A stretch of 64,000 bases of DNA, taken from assembly GCA_022316685.1 (NCBI GenBank), contig JAKJHU010000005.1, positions 14,362,707 to 14,426,706 of the forward strand, read 5' to 3'. Source of the DNA: Progne subis subis. Lineage: Eukaryota > Chordata > Aves > Passeriformes > Hirundinidae. The first letter of the stretch is position 1, and every line of letters begins with the position of its first letter. The notes under the pieces were generated by a model that did no database searches, was not told the origin of the DNA, and was given only the letters and a program-made list of their open reading frames with translations. A program made the position numbers and the translations under genes. Below, one piece after another: positions 25,312 through 34,316 of the stretch.

Positions 25312-28300
25312 GAATTCCTTCAACTGATATTGAAGTCAATTTCGGCCTACTGATGGAGCTTGCTGATAACTTTTTTACCACTGGCAGCATCCCAGCTGGT
25401 GATGGTTATCAAGGGCCTAGACTTTTTAACTGTAATTCTGGGTTTTGTGATATTGAAAAGCAGGTGGGAGGAATAGCAGTTACTCATGCATTTGTATAAG
25501 ACATAAAGAGTGTTGTTAGAACTCCATTCCTAAGATAAAGTGACAATTTCCAGTGTGAGGCTAAAGTCCATCTATCAATGTAATCTTCCAGACAGAGCCT
25601 CCGGCTAAAGAATGAACTCTTGCATCCACCAAGAACCACCTTAAATATTATCTTCCCTGCCTCTCAAAAGAGGCATTCCTCTTGAGCCTTGCCTTCTCTG
25701 GAAAAGAAACCCAAAACTTTAAGTACATTTACATAGGTTTATACATATAAATATATGCATGTTTGTTTTATTTATATATAGAACAGAAATAAAACCCTAT
25801 TAAAAGAAAACCAAGACCTATTAAAACAAAGCAGTGCTCCAAATGCACAATTATCCCCAAGAGAGCCATGAGGCTGAGCTGCTAGTGGCAAATAGCAGAT
25901 CAATCACTTCAACCTGTGCTTGGATATTGCTATGAAGAAAGTAAAATGAAAAGCCACATGGAGGATAATGGAGCACTCACTCTCCATGTGCCAGAATCAC
26001 TGAAAGTGTAAGAGAGAACACCCTTGTAAGAATGGAGAGGCTCTGAGCTAGAGTTCTAGGCTGCCTGAAGGCTTCAGGTAACAAACAACAAGATGGGGTG
26101 ACGATGTGCTTCACCATGTCCCAAACACGCGTATTATTTGCAGCACTCAAATTGAAGAGGAAGCATGGGAACCACTCACGATTTTCCACTCTGACAGAGA
26201 GTTCACTCATTTCCCTCATCTTCCAAGCAGCGTCTTTCTGTCTCTGATCAGGGCCTTATCTTCTTTTTTCCCAGTGAGAACCTGGTTGCTTAGTAAATGC
26301 CACCAGTAAATTGACATCCAGCCTTCAAACCCACCTCTACTTTAACTCATGCCAACTCAATTGTGCTGTGCAGGCAGCCATAAGGCTGGCCCAGCTCTTG
26401 GAATGTTTTGGCTGCCTAGAGGACTGAATGGCTTTGTGTGGAGGCAGTGCTAGGTGGTATCTAGGGGACAGTATGCAGGTTTCCATGCAAAAGTCTGGGA
26501 GTGGGGCTGTGTGTGTTTGTGGAGCGTGGTTAAGGGGCAGAGCCGGGGTAACCTGTGTGCAAATTGAGGAGGTTGGTAGAAGAAAATTTGTAACGCAGAC
26601 TTAAGACTTGGCTAAGCTTCTTCAGCTCCTTTCCTTCAGCTTGACAGCTGGAAATGATCTGGCTTAGCTGAAGTCTTTTTGAGCAACTCTCCACACCACG
26701 GCAAGCCTGATCCACAAACAATTCAGGAAAAGGGAGGCAGAAAACTCTGGTCTCAATCTATGTCTTTCCTGAGCAGACCGGGATAAAAGTGTCATGTTGC
26801 CATTCCCCAAATTAATCACAAGATTTTTTTTCAGTAAAAGATATGGAAAACAAAATTTCTAAATTCTTATCCTATTATTTTAGTATAGTCGAAGTCCAGA
26901 AGGATACACAAATTTGTCTTAGCTAGAGAAGAAATAGTGCAACAGCCCAGGAACCTTACTGGGGGAAGGAGGCAAAACACAGCCTTTTCGTGAGCATTTT
27001 AATGTATTCTTTTACTCTCCGCTGTGCTGTGTATAATAAAAACTTTACGCCCAGAAGACTCCCTCCTCTTTTTGCATAAGCTGGAAAAATCACATAAGGA
27101 GTTGATGTTTTTTAATAGAATTAAACCCAAATCACATTTAGCTGGGAGAAAGTTATGGGCCTGAGTGGGAGAACAGAGGGACACAAGTGTGGAGTTCTGG
27201 TTGGGAGAGCTGGTCCCAATGTGCAGAGGAAGGAAAAGGACTGTAAGGGTCTGTCCTGTTTGGTGGCATGTGCTATAGAAGATAGTGGAAGGGAGGGCAG
27301 GGGAAAAGGGAGTAGAGTGGTTATGTCCTGCTTGGGAGAAGTGAGGTGTGATGCTGGATAGTGTAGGGAAGGAGAGAAAATTCATAAGGGCTGTGGCCTG
27401 TTTAAGAGAGACTGGGCATAAGGACTATTCATTATACAGTCTTGGGGTGTAAGGAATGGAAATTTATTTCTAGTACAAATTAAATCTACTTCTCAATGTG
27501 CTCTCTACTTTCAACAGATCAAGCTCCACTTACTCAGTGTCCTGATCTAGAACTGGGATATCCTAGGGAAATAACTGCAAGAACAGCAGTGAGATTTTTT
27601 TTTTTTTTTTTTTTTTTAGGATGTCAACGATATGGAAGGAATTCACTTAGAGAGAAAGTCATGCCATTTTTCAAAAGCTCTTGGATGTGGAAGTTGTTTA
27701 AACAGGTGTTCACTTTATTCTTTTTGTCTAAAAAGTGTTATATCCCGCAATACGAAAATAATAACACCCCCTTAGATAAATAAAATTCTATTAAATTCTA
27801 ATGCAAAATTATAATGATAAATGCTATTTCTCAAATTCTAAAGCTGAAGTGTTATGTAGGTGTGATCCTGGTGTCTCTGGTTTTGAAGAGGCAGCCTGGA
27901 GTAGCATGGCTACCTGGATGTTGAAAGGCCATGACCTAGCTGAGGCACAACAGGGTGATGGTTGGGCAATATATTGTGAGGATTTGGCAGCTTTATTACA
28001 GGAGAAAATTATACTGGGTATTCATGAAGGCTATTGTTAAGCTCTTTAAAGCAATACACAGATTAATAAATAATTGAAACAGCCTAAAGGAATAGGAGGA
28101 TAAATTTGCTGTAAGCAAGGGACACATGGTGCAAAAAAAGGCAGGATCCCAAACTCCATTAAGAATAGGTGCATGACTAAGCGGTATCTTGACCAAAGGC
28201 AATACCAGCCTATGGGTAGGTGTGTTATAGTCACTAAACAGCCTATGGAAGCTTAAGCAATTTTTAAATTGTATAATTGCGTAATACATCTGCCATTCCT

Positions 28301-29402
28301 TTCTGTGTCAGACCAATGCAGAGACAAAGAGAGAATACCCAGAGGAATACCAAGACATAGTGGAATCAGATCCCAGGTTTTAAACAGTCTTTACCTTGAG
28401 ATAATACTCCATCTCATGACATACTGAATATGGAGTAACACCAAAGAAATGATCCTCGGACTCAAAGTTTCAACGACAGCTCATAGAAAGGGAGTAAGGA
28501 AAGCTGAAATGCCCTATTAATACCATAGCTGACAAAACAACAGCAAAGTCTTTCCCTCTTTGCCATGCATGCTGTAACTAAAAATATTAACTGGCTAATG
28601 GCATTATTCTTGAAAAAAATATTACATTATTATTATTATTTTTGAGGAGGATGCTTACTCACAAAAATTGTTTTTCCACTATTTTTCTATGAAGTATGGA
28701 AATTACCTAAATATATTTCACCTAGTTTTTTCTTGAAAATAGGAGCTGAGTAACAATTACATAAATAAAATATTATGACACTGTAGTTAAATTGCTAATT
28801 CACATAAGCATTAAATTACATTATGCTTCTCCCCCTTTTCTTGGGGAAAAAAAAAAGAGTAAACATATTGTTGCCTCCTCTGGATTAAAAAAGTTGATGA
28901 CAAAAATGGAAAAATTAAGGAATTAGAGGAGAGATTCTTTTTTAACAACATTAAATGAAGCATATAAACTTTCATGAGAGCTATTCAAAAATACCTATAG
29001 CACATACCATTATCACTTTAATCTACCTCTCAAATAAACTGTCAATCCCACACACTATCCAAACTTTCCATACCATCTGGCAGGAAGTTTATACAGAACC
29101 TGAGAAAATTCCTCAGATTCCAGTCTGGATGGACCCAGCAGTGTGATTTGTGAGGCTGACCTAACTAAGCAACACATTTGAATCTTTGTCCCACACATAG
29201 CCAAATTTCTTAGCTCTCGGAGAATTTAATTTTTTATTTAGAGAAAGGAGAATAGAAAAGAAAAGGTATGCATTCCAGTATTTACCTAAATATTAGAAAT
29301 CTGAACACTTGTAGACTGTATATTGGCAGAGAGCAAGAGGTTGGAGTCTGGCCCAGCTGGAAGAGATCCAGCAAGATCTACTCTACAACATTTACTTAAA
29401 TA
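25116..29402. other. Intergenic DNA, no gene seen
   Basis: There is no supportable gene. A T38 tract lies at 25273-25310 and a T23 tract at 27595-27617. Frames reaching 128 codons (26999-27385, minus) are Ser/Thr/Pro/His-rich and show no domain. The right end is the target site of the provirus that starts at 29408. Confidence 0.5.
25273..25310. repeat. T38 homopolymer
   Basis: Thirty-eight consecutive T residues lie in otherwise unremarkable intergenic DNA. On the other strand this is a poly(A) tract, but no retroelement body is recognisable beside it. Confidence 0.95.
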
Positions 29403-29407
29403 ATAAG
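29403..29407. repeat. Target-site duplication, left copy (ATAAG)
   Basis: Five bases ATAAG immediately before the 5' LTR are repeated exactly after the 3' LTR. This marks a single integration event with no later recombination between LTRs. Confidence 0.92.
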
Positions 29408-30068
29408 TGTCCTAGGGTAACTTTATGATGCTTGTATCCCCAATCGTCTGTTCTGTTTGGACTCTGTATATTGAGTCCTGTGCCTTTAAGACTGGTTCTA
29501 AGAGCAAGGAGAAGCGCGGAGTTTGTTTTGAGAAAACTGCCTGACTCCTCCACATTCTTCTCCGGACGGTGTTCAGCGGAGGCTTGGAGAGACTGCAGGA
29601 CAGAGATCTTTTTGCTTTTAGTTAGTTTCAGCTAGCTAGGGCAGAGAAGTTCCCTGGACTGTTTTTTTCTTTCCTTTTTCTTAGAACTGTTTAAACCTGC
29701 TCTGGACTGAAAACCCAGGGGAGCACTGGGGGCTGCACCTGCGGCCCACCGGGGCCTGGAGCTCGGCATTTTCCAGCAGCGCCGGAGGGACTGGGACTGA
29801 GGAGAGACTGAGAGAGAGCCGAGCTCCACCCACGGCAAGGACTTTCTCAATTTGCCATCTCACTTCAGAACGAGAGGTTTTATTGTTTCATATTATTCAT
29901 TCTTTATACTTGTATGCACTTTGTTTGTTTAGTAAAATAGTTTTTTCCACTTTTCTCCACAAAGGTGTTTTTTTTTCGGACTGGTTGGAGGGAGGGGCCA
30001 CTTGGGTTTGCTTCCCAGAGGGATCCTATACAGGGGTTTTCCCCCAAATTTGTCTCCAAACCAGGACA
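29408..30068 (+). repeat. 5' LTR of the provirus
   Basis: The LTR spans 661 bp from TGTCC to GGACA. It includes a CpG-containing GC-rich block (about 29700-29830) and an AT-rich block before the 3' part. Compared with the 3' LTR it differs at 29460 (G here, A there), 29578 (G/A), 29683 (A/G), 29939 (A/G), at two C/T sites in the T tract near 29673, at one G/T site near 29966, and in T-run length. LTR-internal frames are identical by-products in both copies and are not genes. Confidence 0.95.
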
Positions 30069-30078
30069 TACCTTTAAT

Positions 30079-30096
30079 TGGCGCCTACTGCGGGGC
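30079..30096 (+). promoter_or_regulatory. Primer-binding-site-like sequence (tRNA-Lys type)
   Basis: Ten bases after the 5' LTR lies an 18-mer beginning TGGCGCC and ending GGGGC, which has the layout of a tRNA-Lys primer site with about four mismatches to the common Lys-1,2 form. The 10-base gap from the LTR is longer than usual. ERVL elements generally use tRNA-Leu, so this is atypical or an imperfect match. Confidence 0.6.
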
Positions 30097-30180
30097 AAAA
30101 GAGAGTGGAAAAAACTTGTATTACTATTAACTGCATTTTTTTTGTTGTTGTCCTTTGGGTAGGGATTAAACAGACAGTGG
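30097..30180 (+). other. Proviral leader up to the internal deletion junction
   Basis: A short leader containing a T-rich stretch ending TTTGGGTAG sits where gag should begin. The sequence then becomes pol-like at about 30181. The deletion that removed gag, protease and most of RT therefore joins leader to pol somewhere in about 30130-30185. The exact breakpoint needs a full-length relative. Confidence 0.6.
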
Positions 30181-32261
30181 CCATGTTGCTTCTTGAAGTC
30201 ATCAACAAAATCACAGCAATGTGTCCACCAACCAACAAAAAGGAAACACAAGCTTTCCTAGGCGCCATAGGTTTCTGGAGGATGCACATTCCTGAGTACA
30301 GCCAGATTGTGAGCCCTCTCTACCTGGTCACCCGCAAGAAGAAAGATTTCCACTGGGGCCCTGAACAGCAACAAGCCTTTGCCCAGATCAAGCAGGAGAT
30401 CGCTCATGCAGTAGCCCTTGGCCCAGTCAGGACGGGACCAGATGTGAAGAACGTGCTCTACTCAGCAGCCGGGAACAATGGCCTGTCCTGGAGCCTTTGG
30501 CAGAAGGTGCCTGGGGAGACTCGGGGCCGGCCACTGGGATTCTGGAGCCGAAGCTATAGAGGGTCCGAAGCCAACTACACTCCAACAGAGAAGGAAATCT
30601 TGGCCGCCTATGAAGGAATTCAAGCTGCCTCAGAAGTAGTAGGCACTGAAACACAACTCCTGCTGGCACCTCGACTACCAGTGCTGGGATGGATGTTTAA
30701 AGCAGAAGTACCCTCTACCCACCATGCCATCAATGCCACATGGAGCAAATGGATTGCCCTCATCACTCAGCGCGCCCGCATTGGAAACCCAAATCGCCCT
30801 GGGATTCTGGAAATAATTACAAACTGGCCGGAAGGTGAAAACTTTGGTCTCATGGATGAAGAGGAGCAGGAACAAGTGACACGTGCTGAAGAAGCTCCAC
30901 CATACAACCAACTGCCAGCAGAAGAAACATGCTACGCTCTTTTCACTGACGGTTCCTGCCGCATCGTAGGGATGAAACGAAAGTGGAAAGCAGCCGTATG
31001 GAGCCCCACACGACAGGTTGCACAAGCCACTGAAGGAGAAGGTGGGTCAAGCCAACTTGCTGAACTCAAAGCTGTTCAACTGGCCCTGGACACTGCTGAA
31101 AGAGAGAAGTGGCCAAAGCTCTACCTCTACACTGATTCGTGGATGGTAGCTAATGCTCTGTGGGGATGGCTGGAGAAGTGGAAAAAGGCCAATTGGCAGT
31201 GCAGGGGAAAGCCAATCTGGGCTGCAGATGAGTGGAAGGACATTGCCACTCGGGTAGAGAAGCTACCTGTCAAAGTCCGTCATGTAGATGCCCATGTCCC
31301 CAAGAGTCGGGCTAATGAGGAGCACCGAAACAACGAGCAGGTAGATCAAGCTGCAAAGATAGAGGTGTCAAAGATAGACTTAGATTGGCAACACAAGGGA
31401 GAGTTGTTCCTAGCTCGATGGGCCCATGATGCCTCAGGCCATCAGGGCAGAGATGCCACCTATAAGTGGGCACGAGACCGAGGGGTGGATCTAACCATGG
31501 ACAGTATTTCTCAGGTTATCCATGACTGTGAGACGTGTGCTGCCATCAAACAGGCCAAGCGGGTGAAGCCCCTATGGTATGGCGGGCGATGGTCCAAGTA
31601 TAAGTATGGGGAAGCCTGGCAGATTGACTACATCACCCTTCCCCAAACCCGCCAAGGCAAGTGCTACGTGCTGACCATGGTGGAAGCCACAACTGGATGA
31701 CTAGAGACCTACCCTGTGCCTCACGCTACTGCCCGGAACACCATCCTGGGCCTTGAAAAGCAAATCCTGTGGAGACATGGTACCCCTGAGAGGATTGAGT
31801 CAGACAATGGAACTCATTTCAAGAACAGCCTCATCAACAACTGGGCTAGGGAACATGGCATTGAGTGGGTGTACCATATCCCCTATCATGCACCAGCTTC
31901 AGGGAAGGTAAAAAGATACAATGGACTGCTAAAAACCACCCTGAAAGCACTGGGTGGGGGATCATTCAAAAACTGAAAGCAGCATCTAGCAAAGGCCACC
32001 TGGTTAGTTAACACCCGAGGTTCCACCAACCGAGCAGGCCCTGCCCAATCTGAGCCCCTACATATAGTAGATGGAGAGAAAGTCCCAGTAGTACATGTAA
32101 GAGGTTTGTTAGGGAAGACAGTTTGGATCAATCCTGCTTCAAGTACAGAGGATCCCATCCGTGGGATTGTCTTTGCTCAGGGGCCAGGCTGCACATGGTG
32201 GGTAATGCAGAAAGATGGAACCACACGATGTGTACCCCAGGGAGATTTGATTGTTGGGTGA
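30181..32261 (+). pseudogene. Retroviral pol remnant: RT C-terminus, RNase H, integrase (broken)
   Basis: One frame runs from about 30181 to a terminal stop at 32259-32261, interrupted by in-frame TGA codons at 31698-31700 and 31974-31976. Domain order is RT thumb/connection (30181-30880), RNase H with acidic residues at 30948, 31062 and 31134, integrase zinc finger with an H-X4-H and a C-X2-C pair (about 31420-31550), and integrase core with Asp codons at 31626 and 31803. The position 35 residues after the second Asp, where the family has Glu, is a Lys codon (31911-31913). The RT active site upstream is absent. Apart from the two stops the frame is intact with no frameshift, so decay is recent. 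It is not a functional protein gene. Confidence 0.92.
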
Positions 32262-32395
32262 GAACCGTGTGTAATTATCATTGTGTGCTGAATAGTACTG
32301 CCACTGTATGTAGTTGTATATTGCATATTGTTTTTATATAGATGTATGTGTGTGTAGAGCTAGAGTATATATAAGTTTTAGTAAATTGACAATAT
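32262..32395 (+). other. Proviral 3' region without env
   Basis: About 130 bases between the end of pol and the polypurine tract hold no open frame of note. No envelope gene is present, which fits an env-less ERVL-type lineage or loss by deletion. Confidence 0.7.
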
Positions 32396-32412
32396 GGGGA
32401 TAAGGGGTGGAA
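32396..32412 (+). promoter_or_regulatory. Polypurine tract
   Basis: A purine-rich run (GGGGATAAGGGGTGGAA) directly abuts the TGTCC start of the 3' LTR, as expected for the plus-strand primer of reverse transcription. It includes two T interruptions. Confidence 0.9.
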
Positions 32413-33077
32413 TGTCCTAGGGTAACTTTATGATGCTTGTATCCCCAATCGTCTGTTCTGTTTGAACTCTGTATATTGAGTCCTGTGCCTTTAAGACTGG
32501 TTCTAAGAGCAAGGAGAAGCGCGGAGTTTGTTTTGAGAAAACTGCCTGACTCCTCCACATTCTTCTCCGGACGGTGTTCAGCAGAGGCTTGGAGAGACTG
32601 CAGGACAGAGATCTTTTTGCTTTTAGTTAGTTTCAGCTAGCTAGGGCAGAGAAGTTCCCTGGACTGTTTTTTTTCTTTTTTTTTTTCTTGGAACTGTTTA
32701 AACCTGCTCTGGACTGAAAACCCAGGGGAGCACTGGGGGCTGCACCTGCGGCCCACCGGGGCCTGGAGCTCGGCATTTTCCAGCAGCGCCGGAGGGACTG
32801 GGACTGAGGAGAGACTGAGAGAGAGCCGAGCTCCACCCACGGCAAGGACTTTCTCAATTTGCCATCTCACTTCAGAACGAGAGGTTTTATTGTTTCATAT
32901 TATTCATTCTTTATACTTGTATGCACTTTGTTTGTTTAGTAAAATGGTTTTTTCCACTTTTCTCCACAAAGGTTTTTTTTTTTTTCGGACTGGTTGGAGG
33001 GAGGGGCCACTTGGGTTTGCTTCCCAGAGGGATCCTATACAGGGGTTTTCCCCCAAATTTGTCTCCAAACCAGGACA
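32413..33077 (+). repeat. 3' LTR of the provirus
   Basis: At 665 bp it is four bases longer than the 5' LTR because of T-run length changes. Clean differences from the 5' copy are A at 32465, A at 32583, G at 32690 and G at 32946. The near-identity of the two LTRs implies few mutations since integration. Confidence 0.95.
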
Positions 33078-33082
33078 ATAAG
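33078..33082. repeat. Target-site duplication, right copy (ATAAG)
   Basis: This is an exact repeat of the five bases that precede the 5' LTR. It is followed by an A-run in the host sequence. Confidence 0.92.
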
Positions 33083-33653
33083 AAAAAAAAATCAGTAGGT
33101 TTGTCAAAATTACCTTTTGCAGTGTGTGCATGCTTTACAATCAAACAATAATAATGAAGACATTCTACAGTCAGGTAGCTCCATAATATCCTGTAGCAAA
33201 GCCTCAGTATCTCTGCTGAATGTGGTATGAGTTCCAGTCAGGAATACGAGTTAAGAGCAAAAGACATCTCACTCAGCTAACATTAGTCCAGTGACACAGG
33301 CTCAGGATTAGTCCTTTGGCTTTTCTGTAGCTTCTGGACAGTGAAAATATGGACAGGCTTTCAACTCCAGAAGTGCCAAGCACATATGCACTACACAATA
33401 ACCTGACTGTGCAGGGAAAGCCTTTTAAAATGGCTTCATTATTCAAATCGAATACAATATATACTGTGTATTACACCACTTCTAATCTCAGTTTCCCAGT
33501 TTCAGGTATAGATAACTTCTGTACAATATTGGCAATGGGAAAACCACCTAGGTGAAAATATACTGCATGATGTATTTAAATTGTTCTGTCACCATCCTTT
33601 ACACTGGCTAAAGCACTGTCCTGTTTAAGTAAGAATGTAGTATCTTCATGAAA
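33083..33653. other. Intergenic DNA, no gene seen
   Basis: Host sequence between the provirus and the next CR1. It has no gene-like frame and no recognisable repeat. Confidence 0.5.
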
Positions 33654-34250
33654 TAGAATCATAGAATGATAGAATGTTTTGGGTTTGAAAGGACCCTGAA
33701 GTTCATCTCGTTCCAAACTTTCTGTCATGGGCAGAGACAACTTCCACAGACCAGGTTGCTCAAAGTCCCATCCAACATGGCCTTGAAAACTGCCAGGGAT
33801 GGTGCATCAGTAAGTTCCCTGGGAAATCTGTTCTAGTGCTTCACCATCCTCACAGTAAGGGATTTCTTTCTAATATCCAACCTAAATTTCCCTTCTTTCA
33901 GTTTGAACCCATTACTCCTCATTCTATCACTGCAGTTCCTGATGGAGGGTTCCTCTCCAGCTTCCTTTTAGGCCCCCTTCAGATACTGGAAGGCTGCTTT
34001 GAGGTTTCCACTCTCTTCTCCAGTCTGAATAGCCCCAACTTTCTCAGCCTGTCTTCATAGAGGAGTTGCACTCGTGCCCTTATCAACTTTGTGGCCCTTC
34101 TTTGGATTCACTCCAACAGTTCATGTCTTTCTTATGCTGGGGGCATCAGAGCTGGATGCAGTACTGCAGGTGAGGTTTCATGAGAGCATAGTCAAGGGAG
34201 AAAATAATCTCCCTTGACTTGCTGCCCACACTCCTTCTGATGCAGCCCAG
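33654..34250 (-). mobile_element. CR1 LINE, about 600-bp 3' fragment
   Basis: The left end shows the CR1 terminal octamer array on the minus strand (TAGAATCATAGAATGATAGA). It is followed by the 'ttgaaaggaccctgaagttcatc' and 'tccaacatggccttgaaaactgccagggatgg' motifs, then 'atttctttctaatatccaacctaaatttcccttc', and farther right 'ctcagcctgtcttcatagagga' and 'ggatgcagtactgcaggtgaggtttcatgag'. This is the typical 3' UTR plus end of ORF2. It is the best preserved CR1 in the window and stops at the TA repeat at 34254. Confidence 0.95.
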
Positions 34251-34253
34251 GAG

Positions 34254-34282
34254 ATATCTATATATATATATAGATATAGATT

Positions 34283-34316
<34 letters not shown>
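34254..34316. repeat. (TA)n-(CA)n microsatellite
   Basis: An imperfect TA repeat changes into a CA repeat, immediately next to the truncated 5' side of the CR1 copy. It is likely variable in length. Confidence 0.9.

Larger units (their letters stand above)
29408..33077 (+). mobile_element. Internally deleted endogenous retrovirus, young (ERVL-like)
   Basis: This is a full proviral structure. A 661-bp 5' LTR (29408-30068) and a 665-bp 3' LTR (32413-33077) both start TGTCC and end GGACA, a perfect 5-bp terminal inverted repeat. They are flanked by an identical 5-bp target duplication ATAAG. Between them lie a primer-binding-like site, the 3' half of pol and a polypurine tract, in only 2.34 kb. 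gag, protease, the RT palm with its YxDD motif, and env are missing. The LTRs differ by about seven substitutions plus T-tract length, so the insertion is recent. The 5-bp duplication and the pol style fit ERVL (class III), while the primer site looks tRNA-Lys-like. The copy cannot encode its own mobilisation functions. Confidence 0.95.

Noticed and set aside
29432..33151. Short frames repeated in both LTRs
   Set aside because: They appear twice only because the LTRs are duplicates; none resembles a retroviral accessory protein that I can identify.
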